From an uncultured Muribaculaceae bacterium (GTDB lineage Bacteria; Bacteroidota; Bacteroidia; Bacteroidales; Muribaculaceae), in assembly GCA_910587075.1 (NCBI GenBank), contig CAJUKE010000008.1, forward strand, positions 12,430-76,429: DNA of 64,000 bases, in the 5' to 3' direction. Below, piece after piece: positions 51,922 through 60,522 of the stretch (its first letter is position 1; each line of letters opens with the position of its first letter). The translations under genes were made by a program, and so were the position numbers. The notes under the pieces are model-generated. The model was not told where the DNA came from. It saw only the letters and a program-made list of their open reading frames with translations, and made no database searches.

Positions 51922-54537
51922 ATGGAAATCAATTTCTCTAACGAACTCAAGTCTGTTCTGGAGAAGAGCCGCAACGAGGCTGTTCGACACAACAACAACG
52001 TGATAACCCCGGAGCACCTCTTCCTGGCGCTCCTGGCCGACACCGGCTCGCGGGTGTTCACCCTTATGGAAAAGGCATCACGCGACGCGTCGGTCTTCCA
52101 GCTCAGGCAGGAACTCGACGACTCGCTCTACGACTCCACCACCCCCCTCCGCACCGAGGAGGTGGCCGTCAGCGACCTCGCCAACCGCCTCGTGAAGCTC
52201 TCCGTGCTCGAAGCGCGGATGCTCCGCTCCGAGGTGGTCGACACCGAGCACCTGCTCCTGGCCATTCTGCACAATCCCGAAATTCAGAATATGAAGTTCA
52301 TTATCCCCTTCCGGCAGGCCGGAATCGACTACCAGGCCATGCTAAAGCTCCTCGGCAACGTAAAGGACGCGCCCCAGGCGGGCGCCGGATACACCGACGA
52401 GGAGGACGATGACGACGAGGACGCTCCCTCTCAGGACGCCTCCCGCCAGCAAAACAGCCAGCAGGGCGCCGAGAGCCGGGGCCGCGGCACCACCGTGCGG
52501 GGCCGGGCCTCCAACGACACCCCCACCCTCGACAAGTTCGGCATCGACATGACGCGCGCCGCCGAGGATGGCCGCCTCGACCCCGTGGTGGGCCGCGAGG
52601 TCGAAATCGAACGCCTGGCGCAGGTGCTCAGCCGCCGCAAGAAGAACAACCCCGTGCTCATCGGTGAGCCTGGCGTGGGTAAATCGGCCATCGTCGAGGG
52701 TCTGGCGCTGCGCATCGTGCAGCGCAAGGTGCCCCGCATCCTTTTCGACAAGCGCGTGGTGTCGCTCGATATGGCTTCCATTGTGGCCGGCACCAAGTAC
52801 CGCGGCCAGTTCGAGGAGCGCATCAAGGGGATTCTCACCGAGCTGTCGAAGAGCCCCGACGTGATCCTCTTCATCGACGAGCTCCACACCATCGTGGGGG
52901 CCGGCAACGCCGCCGGGTCGATGGATGCCGCCAACCTGCTCAAACCCGCCCTGGCCCGCGGCGAAATCCAGTGCATCGGCGCGACCACGCTCGACGAATA
53001 CCGCAAGAACATCGAGAAGGACGGCGCCCTCGAACGCCGCTTCCAGAAGGTGATGGTCGAGCCTACCACGCCCGAGGAGACGCTCCGCATTCTCAACAAC
53101 ATCAAGGAGAAATACCAGGACCACCACAACGTGAACTATACCGACGACGCGCTCGCCGCGTGCGTCAACCTCACGGAGCGCTACCTCAGCGACCGCAACT
53201 TCCCCGACAAGGCCATCGACGCGCTCGACGAGGCCGGCTCCAGGGCGCACATCACCAATATAACCGTGCCCGAGGAGATTGAGAAGCTCGAAGAGGAGAT
53301 TATCCGCGCCGGGGCCGACAAGCTCGCCGCCGCCCAGGCACAGGACTTCGAGAAAGCCGCCTCGTTCCGCGACAAGGAGCAGGGGCTCAAGGAGCGCCTC
53401 GCCCAGGCCAACGAGCAGTGGGAGAAACAGCTCCAGGCCGACCGCGTGACAGTCGACGAGGAAAAGGTGGCCGAAGTCGTGGCGATGATGACCGGCGTGC
53501 CCGTGCAGCGCATAGCCCAGGCCGAGGGTAGCCGCCTCCGCGAGATGGCTCCCGGCCTGAAAAAGGATATCATCGGCCAGGACGCCGCAATCGACAAGAT
53601 TGTGAAGGCGATCCAGCGCAACCGCGTGGGCCTCAAGGACCCTAACAAGCCGATCGGCACCTTTATGTTCCTCGGCCCGACCGGCGTCGGCAAGACCCAC
53701 CTGGCCAAGAAACTCGCCGAAAACCTCTTCGACTCGGCCGACACGCTGATACGCGTCGATATGAGCGAATACATGGAGAAGTTCACCGTGTCGCGCCTGG
53801 TAGGCGCGCCTCCGGGATACGTCGGCTACGAGGAGGGGGGTCAGCTCACCGAAAAAGTGCGCCGCCGCCCCTATTCGGTGGTGCTCCTCGACGAGATTGA
53901 GAAAGCCCACCCCGACGTGTTCAACCTGCTGCTGCAGGTGCTCGACGAGGGTCGCCTCACCGACAGCCTCGGGCGCCGCGTCGATTTCAAGAACACGCTT
54001 ATTATAATGACCTCCAACATCGGCACCCGCCAGCTCAAGGATTTCGGCTCGGGAGTGGGCTTCTCCACCCGCGAGAACGATTCGGAGCACTCCCAGGCCG
54101 TGATACAGAAGGCCCTCAACAAGGCCTTCGCGCCGGAGTTCCTCAACCGCATCGACGACATCGTGATGTTCGACCAGCTCTCGAAGGAGGCCATCTTCAA
54201 GATTATCGACATCGAGCTCCGCGGTTTCCGCAAGCGCATCGACGCCCTGGGCCTGACGCTCAACATAGCCGACGAGGCCAAGGACTTCATCGCCGAGAAA
54301 GGCTACGACAAGCAGTTCGGTGCCCGCCCGCTCAAGCGAGCCATACAGAAGTACCTCGAAGACCCCCTGGCCGAGCTGATCATCAACGCCGAGGCCGCCC
54401 CGGGCGACACCATCGAGATCTGTTTCGACAAGGAGAAGGGCGAGGTGACCACCGCCGTGGTCAAGCCCTCCCCCGCTGATGCCGACCAGCGCCCCGAGGG
54501 CGCGGCGACTGACACGGCCGCGGCTGACAAGCAGTAA
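51922..54537 (+). CDS. clpC: ClpC-type AAA+ unfoldase
   Basis: An 871-residue Clp ATPase. An N-terminal double Clp_N repeat (SNELKSVLEKSRNEAVRHNN, VITPEHLFLALL, then VDTEHLLLAILHN) is followed by an acidic linker, AAA1 with GEPGVGKS and LFIDELHTIVGAG, a short UVR-like middle region (AQAQDFEKAASFRDKEQGL) typical of ClpC rather than ClpB, AAA2 with GPTGVGKT and LLDEIEKAHPDV, and the C-terminal D2-small domain. It unfolds proteins for ClpP. The ATG at 51922 gives the normal N-terminus. Upstream is a sigma-54-type promoter sequence, and a clear TAnnTTTG box was not found. Confidence 0.95.
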   Translation: MEINFSNELKSVLEKSRNEAVRHNNNVITPEHLFLALLADTGSRVFTLMEKASRDASVFQLRQELDDSLYDSTTPLRTEEVAVSDLANRLVKLSVLEARMLRSEVVDTEHLLLAILHNPEIQNMKFIIPFRQAGIDYQAMLKLLGNVKDAPQAGAGYTDEEDDDDEDAPSQDASRQQNSQQGAESRGRGTTVRGRASNDTPTLDKFGIDMTRAAEDGRLDPVVGREVEIERLAQVLSRRKKNNPVLIGEPGVGKSAIVEGLALRIVQRKVPRILFDKRVVSLDMASIVAGTKYRGQFEERIKGILTELSKSPDVILFIDELHTIVGAGNAAGSMDAANLLKPALARGEIQCIGATTLDEYRKNIEKDGALERRFQKVMVEPTTPEETLRILNNIKEKYQDHHNVNYTDDALAACVNLTERYLSDRNFPDKAIDALDEAGSRAHITNITVPEEIEKLEEEIIRAGADKLAAAQAQDFEKAASFRDKEQGLKERLAQANEQWEKQLQADRVTVDEEKVAEVVAMMTGVPVQRIAQAEGSRLREMAPGLKKDIIGQDAAIDKIVKAIQRNRVGLKDPNKPIGTFMFLGPTGVGKTHLAKKLAENLFDSADTLIRVDMSEYMEKFTVSRLVGAPPGYVGYEEGGQLTEKVRRRPYSVVLLDEIEKAHPDVFNLLLQVLDEGRLTDSLGRRVDFKNTLIIMTSNIGTRQLKDFGSGVGFSTRENDSEHSQAVIQKALNKAFAPEFLNRIDDIVMFDQLSKEAIFKIIDIELRGFRKRIDALGLTLNIADEAKDFIAEKGYDKQFGARPLKRAIQKYLEDPLAELIINAEAAPGDTIEICFDKEKGEVTTAVVKPSPADADQRPEGAATDTAAADKQ

Positions 54538-54550
54538 ATTTGTCAGTCCG

Positions 54551-54584
54551 AGCGTCAGCAAAGCGTCAGTAAAGCGTCAACAAA
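54551..54584. repeat. three short direct repeats between clpC and htpG
   Basis: AGCGTCAGCAA, AGCGTCAGTAA and AGCGTCAACAA in a row, one every 11-12 bases. Confidence 0.6.
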
Positions 54585-54613
54585 GACACTTTTTTAACTA
54601 ACTTTATAGGAAA

Positions 54614-54642
54614 ATGCCGGTCGTAGCGACTGGCATTTTTTT
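54614..54642 (+). terminator. clpC terminator
   Basis: ATGCCGGTCG (54614-54623), TAG loop, CGACTGGCAT (54627-54636), then a T-run. Confidence 0.8.
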
Positions 54643-54716
54643 TGCCGTTTGTTATATACGCGGGGTCCGGCGCCCCGCGCTATCGAATTTTCGCGAAACA
54701 ACTAAACTTATATAAT

Positions 54717-56753
54717 ATGTCACAGACAAAAGGCACTATCGGCGTAACAACCGAGAACATCTTCCCCGTGATCAAAAAGTTCCTCTACAGCGACCACGAA
54801 ATCTTCCTCCGCGAGCTGGTTTCGAACGCTGTCGATGCGACTCAGAAACTCAAAACCCTCTCGTCGTTCGGCGAGTTCAAGGGTGACCTTTCCGATATGA
54901 CCGTCAGGGTGACGGTCGACAAGGAGGCCGGGACGCTCACCGTGTCCGACCACGGTATCGGCATGACCGCCGACGACATCGAGAAATACATCAACCAGAT
55001 CGCCTTCTCCGGCGCTGAGGAGTTCCTTGAGAAATACAAGGACAACGCCAACGCCATCATCGGGCACTTCGGCCTCGGCTTCTACTCGGCCTTCATGGTG
55101 GCCTCGAAGGTGGAAATCCGCTCGCTGAGCTACAAGGAGGGCGCCGAGGCGGTGCGCTGGGAGTGCGACGGCTCGCCAGAGTTCACCATGGAACCCACCG
55201 ACAAGGCCGAGCGCGGCACCGACATCGTGCTCCACATCGACCCCGAGAACAAGGAGTTCCTGGAGCAGGCCCGCGTGGACTCGCTGCTTAAAAAGTACTG
55301 CCGCTTCCTCCCCGTGCCCGTGATTTCCGGCAAGGAACAGGAATGGAAGGACGGCAAGATGACCGACACCGACCGCGACAAAATCATCAACATCACCGAG
55401 CCCGCCTGGACCAAGAAACCCGCCGCGCTCACCGACGACGATTACCGCGCCTTCTACCACGAGCTGTATCCCGGCCAGGACGACCCCCTGTTCTGGATCC
55501 ACCTCAACGTCGACTACCCCTTCACCCTCACCGGCATCCTCTTCTTCCCGAAAATCAAGAACAACTTCGAAATCGCGAAGAACCGCATTCAGCTCTACTG
55601 CAACCAGGTCTACGTCACCGACTCGGTCGAAGGCGTGGTGCCCGAGTTCATGATGCTCCTCCAGGGCGTGATCGACTCCCCCGACATCCCTCTGAACGTC
55701 AGCCGCTCCTACCTCCAGAGCGACTCGGCTGTCAAGAAAATCTCCTCCTACATCACCAAGAAAGTCGCCTCGCGCCTCGACGAGCTATTCAAGGCCGACC
55801 GTAAGGAGTTCGAGCAGAAGTGGGACGACATAAAGGTGTTCATCGAATACGGCATGCTCACCGACGAAAAGTTCTGCGACGCGGCGATGAAGTTCGACCT
55901 CCTCAAGGACACCGAGGGGCGTTACTTCACCATCGACGAGTACAAGGAGCTCGTCTCCCCGGCGCAGACCGACAAGGAGGGGGACATAGTGATGCTCTAC
56001 TCTACCGACCCCACCGCGCAGTACACCTATATAAAGGCCGCCACCGACCGCGGCTACAGCGTGTTGGTGATGGACGGCCAACTCGACAGCCACTTCGTTG
56101 GCCTGCTCGAACACAAAATCGAGAAGTGCCGCCTGGTGCGCGTCGACTCCGACGTGATTGACAACCTCATACCCAAGTCGGACCGCAAGACCGCCGACCT
56201 CACCCCCACGCAGCGCGATATCCTGACCACCCTCTTCAACTCGCAGCTCCCGAAGGTCGACAAGGCCCAGTTCCTAATCACCTTCGAGGCTATGAAGGAG
56301 ACCGACGCTCCCGTGGTCGTCACCCAGAACGAGTATATGCGCCGCATGAAGGAGATGGCCGCGCTCCAGCCCAGCATGAACTTCTACGGCGATATGCCCG
56401 ACAGCTACCAGCTGATCATCAACACGGAGCAGCCCGTAGTGAGGCGCGTCACCGCCGAGGCCGACTCCGCCCTGGCCGACCAGGTGAAACCCATCGAGCA
56501 GGAAATCGAAGCCAAGAACGCCGAGATCGCCAAGCTCCGCGAGAAGAAGGATGACGCCGAAGCCGCCAAGCAGGCCGACGCCCTCGGAGCTGAGGTCAGC
56601 GCCGCCCGCGACCGCCAGGTAAAGCTCGTGAGCGACTATGCCGCCACCCGCCCCGTGGTCAAGCAGTTGCTCGACCTCGCGCTGCTCGGCAACGGACTCC
56701 TCCGCGGCGAGGACCTCTCCCGCTTCATAGCCCGCTCCGTCGAGCTTCTCTGA
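54717..56753 (+). CDS. htpG: molecular chaperone HtpG (Hsp90)
   Basis: A 678-residue Hsp90. The GHKL ATPase domain shows EIFLRELVSNAVDA, SDHGIGMTADDI and GHFGLGFYSAF; the middle domain has GVVPEFMMLLQGVIDSPDIPLNVSRSYLQ. A coiled-coil-like charged stretch (about residues 585-625, KPIEQEIEAKNAEIAKLREK) precedes the C-terminal dimerisation helices. The start MSQTKGTIGV follows a clpC terminator, so it has its own promoter, not clearly identified. Together with clpC it makes a protein-quality block. Confidence 0.97.
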   Translation: MSQTKGTIGVTTENIFPVIKKFLYSDHEIFLRELVSNAVDATQKLKTLSSFGEFKGDLSDMTVRVTVDKEAGTLTVSDHGIGMTADDIEKYINQIAFSGAEEFLEKYKDNANAIIGHFGLGFYSAFMVASKVEIRSLSYKEGAEAVRWECDGSPEFTMEPTDKAERGTDIVLHIDPENKEFLEQARVDSLLKKYCRFLPVPVISGKEQEWKDGKMTDTDRDKIINITEPAWTKKPAALTDDDYRAFYHELYPGQDDPLFWIHLNVDYPFTLTGILFFPKIKNNFEIAKNRIQLYCNQVYVTDSVEGVVPEFMMLLQGVIDSPDIPLNVSRSYLQSDSAVKKISSYITKKVASRLDELFKADRKEFEQKWDDIKVFIEYGMLTDEKFCDAAMKFDLLKDTEGRYFTIDEYKELVSPAQTDKEGDIVMLYSTDPTAQYTYIKAATDRGYSVLVMDGQLDSHFVGLLEHKIEKCRLVRVDSDVIDNLIPKSDRKTADLTPTQRDILTTLFNSQLPKVDKAQFLITFEAMKETDAPVVVTQNEYMRRMKEMAALQPSMNFYGDMPDSYQLIINTEQPVVRRVTAEADSALADQVKPIEQEIEAKNAEIAKLREKKDDAEAAKQADALGAEVSAARDRQVKLVSDYAATRPVVKQLLDLALLGNGLLRGEDLSRFIARSVELL

Positions 56754-56811
56754 ACCATACGGGCATCGAGCGGTGCCCCGTCCCGCGCTACCCCGCGGGC
56801 TAATTAACGCA

Positions 56812-56849
56812 AACGGCGTTGTGTCATCTTTTTCCGGCACAACGCCGTT
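56812..56849 (+). terminator. hairpin after htpG
   Basis: AACGGCGTTGTG (56812-56823) pairs with CACAACGCCGTT (56838-56849); the 14-base loop is T-rich. Confidence 0.55.
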
Positions 56850-56909
56850 CGTTTGCCCATATCCCGAATCTCAAAAATTTACCGCAAATAAAAATATTTT
56901 GACAAAATG

Positions 56910-56940
56910 TTTGGAATTAACGATTATTTCGTTAACTTTG
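56910..56940 (+). promoter_or_regulatory. strong promoter with no reading frame directly after it
   Basis: TTTG (56910-56913), 19-base spacer, TAACTTTG (56933-56940): an exact match to the Bacteroidota consensus. Confidence 0.75.
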
Positions 56941-56946
56941 CAACAT

Positions 56947-57117
56947 AACAAAGACAAACAACGGCAAACGCGCCAAAACTAATCAATCCGAGGCATTACA
57001 CTTTTTGAAAATAATCCATCTTCAAAACTAAATATTAAGCATACTTCGATTATTCTCTTCATCTGATTTAATATTCCCGCCGGAGACGCCATTGGTTGGT
57101 ATCTCCGGTTTTTCTTC
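56947..57117 (+). ncRNA. candidate small RNA (or ptb leader attenuator)
   Basis: Between the promoter at 56910-56940 and a terminator at 57080-57117 lies about 170 bases with no ATG-initiated frame. The terminator stem is CCGGAGA (57080-57086) with TCTCCGG (57102-57108), extended inward with one mismatch, then TTTTTCTT. The body is A-rich and little structured. It may be an independent small RNA; the alternative is an early-terminated leader of ptb, whose start is 310 bases on. The stretch 57118-57425 is AT-rich and shows no further gene. Confidence 0.5.
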
Positions 57118-57425
57118 CGCCCGCCCCGGGCCGGAGCGCGCGATTATTTTTTCGAGGGGGGACGATAAGACTTTTTAATAATACGCGCACTTTCGCGATA
57201 TTTGTGCAGCCCCGCCTCGCGATAGTGGTTTATATTCGCCGTGCATAGAACCCGTTTGCTTACAGATTTTATAAGTATGTTTTAAAACACATGACAATTT
57301 GCGCGGTTTCGACGTGATTTTTGAGCGAAAAATAAGCCCCGTTAACGATTTTTTTGCACTAAATATGCGTTTATGTGCATTTTTTTGCTGATATTTGCAG
57401 AAAATCCGTAAAGTCTATCCCTACC

Positions 57426-58331
57426 ATGGAGCAAATCAGGAATTTCAAAGAGCTCGCCGCGCACCTCAGCGCGAGAGCCGACCGCAAGAAAATCGCCGTT
57501 GTCTGCGCCGACGACCCCGAAACCCAGTACGCCGTTGAGCGCGCGCTACGCGAGCAGATAGCCGACTTCATCCTCGTTGGCGACAGCGCCAAACTGCGCG
57601 ACGTGAAATTCATCGCTGAATTCTCCGACCGCGTAGAGATAGTCGACGTGCCCGACTCCGACGAGGCCGCGCGCCGCGCCGTGGAGCTCGCCCGCGAAGG
57701 CCGGGCCGGCGCCCTGATGAAGGGTATCATTAACACCGACAACTTCCTCCGCGCCATCCTCAATAAGGAGACCGGGATTCTCCCCCAGGGCTCGCTCCTG
57801 ACACATATGACCGCGGCGCAGGTGCCCGGCATGGACCGCCTGCTGTTCTTCTCCGACGTGGCCGTGATCCCCTACCCGACCCTTGAACAGAAGGAAAAGA
57901 TCATCCGCCTCGACCTTGCAATGCTCCGCCACTTCGGCATAGAGCGACCCAAGGTAGCGCTCATCCACTTCACCGAGAAGGTAAACCCCAAATTCCCCAA
58001 CTCGGTCGACGCCAAAACCCTCGTGGGCATGGCCGCCGACGGCGCCTTCGGCAACGCCGCGCTCGCCGGGCCTATGGACGTGAAAACCGCCTGCGACCTC
58101 CACTCGGCCCAGGTCAAGGGACTCGTGTCGGAAGTTGCCGGAGCCGCCGACCTCATGATATTCCCCAACATCGAGTCGGCCAACACGTTCTACAAGTCAA
58201 TCACATTCTTCGGCCACGCCGAAGTGGCCGGGATGCTCCTCGGTCCTAAGTGCCCAGTGGTGCTCACCTCGCGCGCCGACACCGGCCTGTCGAAGTTCTA
58301 TTCGCTCGCCATGGCGGTGCTCGGAGCCTGA
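57426..58331 (+). CDS. ptb: phosphate butyryltransferase
   Basis: A 301-residue member of the phosphate acetyl/butyryl transferase family. Typical segments are ALMKGIINTDNFLRAILNKETGI, LLTHMTAAQVPGMDRLLFFSD and VLTSRADTGLSKFYSLAMA. It converts butyryl-CoA (or branched acyl-CoA) and phosphate to the acyl phosphate. The ATG at 57426 gives the family N-terminus; an upstream in-frame ATG adds 17 unlike residues. It is 72 bases before buk, and the pair makes ATP from acyl-CoA. Confidence 0.95.
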   Translation: MEQIRNFKELAAHLSARADRKKIAVVCADDPETQYAVERALREQIADFILVGDSAKLRDVKFIAEFSDRVEIVDVPDSDEAARRAVELAREGRAGALMKGIINTDNFLRAILNKETGILPQGSLLTHMTAAQVPGMDRLLFFSDVAVIPYPTLEQKEKIIRLDLAMLRHFGIERPKVALIHFTEKVNPKFPNSVDAKTLVGMAADGAFGNAALAGPMDVKTACDLHSAQVKGLVSEVAGAADLMIFPNIESANTFYKSITFFGHAEVAGMLLGPKCPVVLTSRADTGLSKFYSLAMAVLGA

Positions 58332-58403
58332 CGGCCCAGCCCCCTACACTGAATTCAAGTATCATTTCCAATTCGCCAACACGTTTTCAAAACCCGAACA
58401 AAG

Positions 58404-59528
58404 ATGAAGAAAATCCTCGCCATAAACCCCGGATCCACCTCAACGAAAATCGCCGTATACGAAGACGAGAAGCCTACCCTCGAACACACCATCAGGCACT
58501 CCGTCGAGGAGCTCAGCCATTTTCCGAGGGTAATCGACCAGAAAGAATTCCGGCGCGACCTGGTGTTCAACACTCTGGCCGAACACGGAATACCTTTTGA
58601 ATTCGACGCCATCATCGGCCGCGGTGGTCTGCTGCGCCCGATTCCCGCCGGCATCTACGAGGTCAACGACGATATGGTCGAGGAGATGACCCATCCCCAC
58701 CGCGACCACGCCTGCAACCTCGGCTGCCTCATAGCCCGCGACCTCGCCGACGAGCTCCCCGGCTGCAAGGCATACATCGCCGACCCCGGAATCGTTGACG
58801 AGATGCTCGACATAGCCCGCGTCACCGGCTCCCCCATCATGCCCCGCATCACCACCTGGCACGCCCTCAACCAGCGCGCCATCGGTCGGCGCTTCGCCGC
58901 CGAACTCTCCAAGGAGACCGGCAAGCACATCAAATACGAGGACCTCAACCTTATTATATGCCACCTCGGCGGCGGCATCTCGGTGGGCGCCCACGACCAC
59001 GGCGTCTGCGTCGACGTTAACAACGCCTTCGACGGCGAGGGTCCCTTCTCGCCCGAACGCGCCGGCACCCTCCCCACCGGGGCCCTGATCGACCTCTGCT
59101 ACTCCGGCCGCTACACCAAGGAGCAGCTCAAGAAACGCATCTCCGGCAAAGCAGGCCTCGCGATCCACCTCGGCACAGTATCCGTGCCTGAGATAGAGCA
59201 GCGCATCGCCGACGGCGACGAACAGGCCCGCCTCGTGCTCGACGCCATGTGTTACCAGGTGGCAAAATCCATTTCGGCCCTCGGCGCGACACTCTTCGGC
59301 AAGGTTGACGCAGTGCTGCTAACCGGCGGCATAGCCCACTCAAAGTACGTCGTGCCCCGCATCGTGGAGCGCGTGGAATACCTCGCCACCGTGCACGTCT
59401 ACCCCGGCGAGGACGAGCTAAAGGCCCTGGCCAACAACGCCCTCGACGCCCTCAACGGCGAGCAGCCCGTGAGGACTTACACAAAAAAAAAGGCCTCTTC
59501 CCAATGCCTTGAACCCCAACTGAACTAA
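58404..59528 (+). CDS. buk: butyrate kinase
   Basis: A 374-residue ASKHA-fold kinase beginning KKILAINPGSTSTKIAVYED, with GRGGLLRPIPAGIYEVN, HLGGGISVGAHDHG, FSPERAGTLPTGALIDL and LTGGIAHSKYVV, all typical of butyrate/branched-chain fatty acid kinases. It transfers phosphate from butyryl phosphate to ADP. A run of nine A bases near 59480 encodes lysines just before the end; the last residues (SSQCLEPQLN) are unlike the usual C-terminus, so slippage or an altered tail is possible. No butyryl-CoA synthesis genes are in the window. Confidence 0.95.
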   Translation: MKKILAINPGSTSTKIAVYEDEKPTLEHTIRHSVEELSHFPRVIDQKEFRRDLVFNTLAEHGIPFEFDAIIGRGGLLRPIPAGIYEVNDDMVEEMTHPHRDHACNLGCLIARDLADELPGCKAYIADPGIVDEMLDIARVTGSPIMPRITTWHALNQRAIGRRFAAELSKETGKHIKYEDLNLIICHLGGGISVGAHDHGVCVDVNNAFDGEGPFSPERAGTLPTGALIDLCYSGRYTKEQLKKRISGKAGLAIHLGTVSVPEIEQRIADGDEQARLVLDAMCYQVAKSISALGATLFGKVDAVLLTGGIAHSKYVVPRIVERVEYLATVHVYPGEDELKALANNALDALNGEQPVRTYTKKKASSQCLEPQLN

Positions 59529-59565
59529 TTGCCCACACCTGTGGCGCGCATCCCACGCCAAGCCC

Positions 59566-59698
59566 GTCGGACAAGTCGGACGGGTCAGACAAGTCGGACG
59601 GGTCGGACTTTTCGGACTTAAACGGACCGCTTAACCGGTCGTAAAGCCTGATTTGTCCGACCCGTCCGACTTGTCCGAAAGGTCCGACCCGTCTGAGG
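59566..59698. repeat. inverted arrays of a 9-bp GTCGGAC unit between buk and radC
   Basis: Six tandem units of GTCGGAC plus AA, GG or TT (59566-59619), then 33 bases, then about five units in the opposite sense (59653-59698). The two arms can form a long imperfect hairpin between convergent genes. It may end transcription in both directions. Confidence 0.75.
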
Positions 59699-59726
59699 GA
59701 ACATCCTTTTCGGAGGCGCCGCTCAA

Positions 59727-60476
59727 TCAGAGTCGCCCCTCGTCGCGGTAGGAGTAGTAGCCGCTGGGGCCGATAATTATATGGTCCTGGACGGTGACAT
59801 CAATAATGCGGCCGGTTTCAACGATGCGGCGCGTCAGCGCGTCGTCCTGCGGCGAAGGGCGCATATTGCCCGACGGGTGGTTATGCACCAGTATCAAGCC
59901 CGAACTCAGATGGTCGATGGCGCTCTTTGCCACGAGCCTCACATCGACCGCCGTGCCCGCGACACCTCCCTTGCTGACACGCTCGGCGAACTGCACCCGG
60001 TTTGCCCGGCTGAGGTGGAGCACCCAGAACTCCTCGTAGTTGAGCCGTTCGAGCCGATGGCGCATATAGGCGTAAACGTCGCGGCTCGACGCGATCTGCG
60101 GATCCTTCACCCCGAGGTCCTCCTGGCACCTGGCCCCGAACGACATCGCCGCTACAAGCAGCGTGGCCTTCGCCGGGCCCATACCCTTGTAACGCTTCAC
60201 CAGTTCGGGAATAGAGCGTTTGGCAAGGTGCCGCAGCTTATTATCATTGTCGCGCAGAATCTCCCGCGCCAGGTCGAGCACCGATTTTCCCGGCACCCCC
60301 GACCCGAGCAGCAGCGCGAGCACCTCCACATCGGTCAGCGAGTCGATGCCGAGCCTCAGAGCCTTCTCGCGGGGTTTCTCATCATCGGCAAGGTCGCGCA
60401 TCATCGGCGACGCGTCCGGCAGGCGGAACTCCTCCTCGGGGTCGCCGGCGCATTCAAGCAGATTCACGTCAGACAT
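59727..60476 (-). CDS. radC: RadC-family JAB1/MPN protein
   Basis: A 249-residue protein. Residues about 30-115 have a helix-hairpin-helix region (LTDVEVLALLLGSG, YKGMGPAKATLLVAA); the JAMM metalloprotease-like domain has LILVHNHPSGNMRPSPQD with H198, H200 and D211. RadC's true role is unsettled despite the DNA-repair name. The start at 60476 is preferred; an upstream extension is not family-like. Normal length is about 220-250. Confidence 0.93.
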   Translation of the reverse strand: MSDVNLLECAGDPEEEFRLPDASPMMRDLADDEKPREKALRLGIDSLTDVEVLALLLGSGVPGKSVLDLAREILRDNDNKLRHLAKRSIPELVKRYKGMGPAKATLLVAAMSFGARCQEDLGVKDPQIASSRDVYAYMRHRLERLNYEEFWVLHLSRANRVQFAERVSKGGVAGTAVDVRLVAKSAIDHLSSGLILVHNHPSGNMRPSPQDDALTRRIVETGRIIDVTVQDHIIIGPSGYYSYRDEGRL

Positions 60477-60522
60477 ATCGTTATGTTTTTTTTGAGTCGC
60501 GTTAAAAATCATCCCAAGCAGG

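Noticed and set aside
59566..59698. CRISPR-like array between buk and radC
   Set aside because: Units are 9 bases, tandem without spacers and inverted in the second half; no cas genes nearby.
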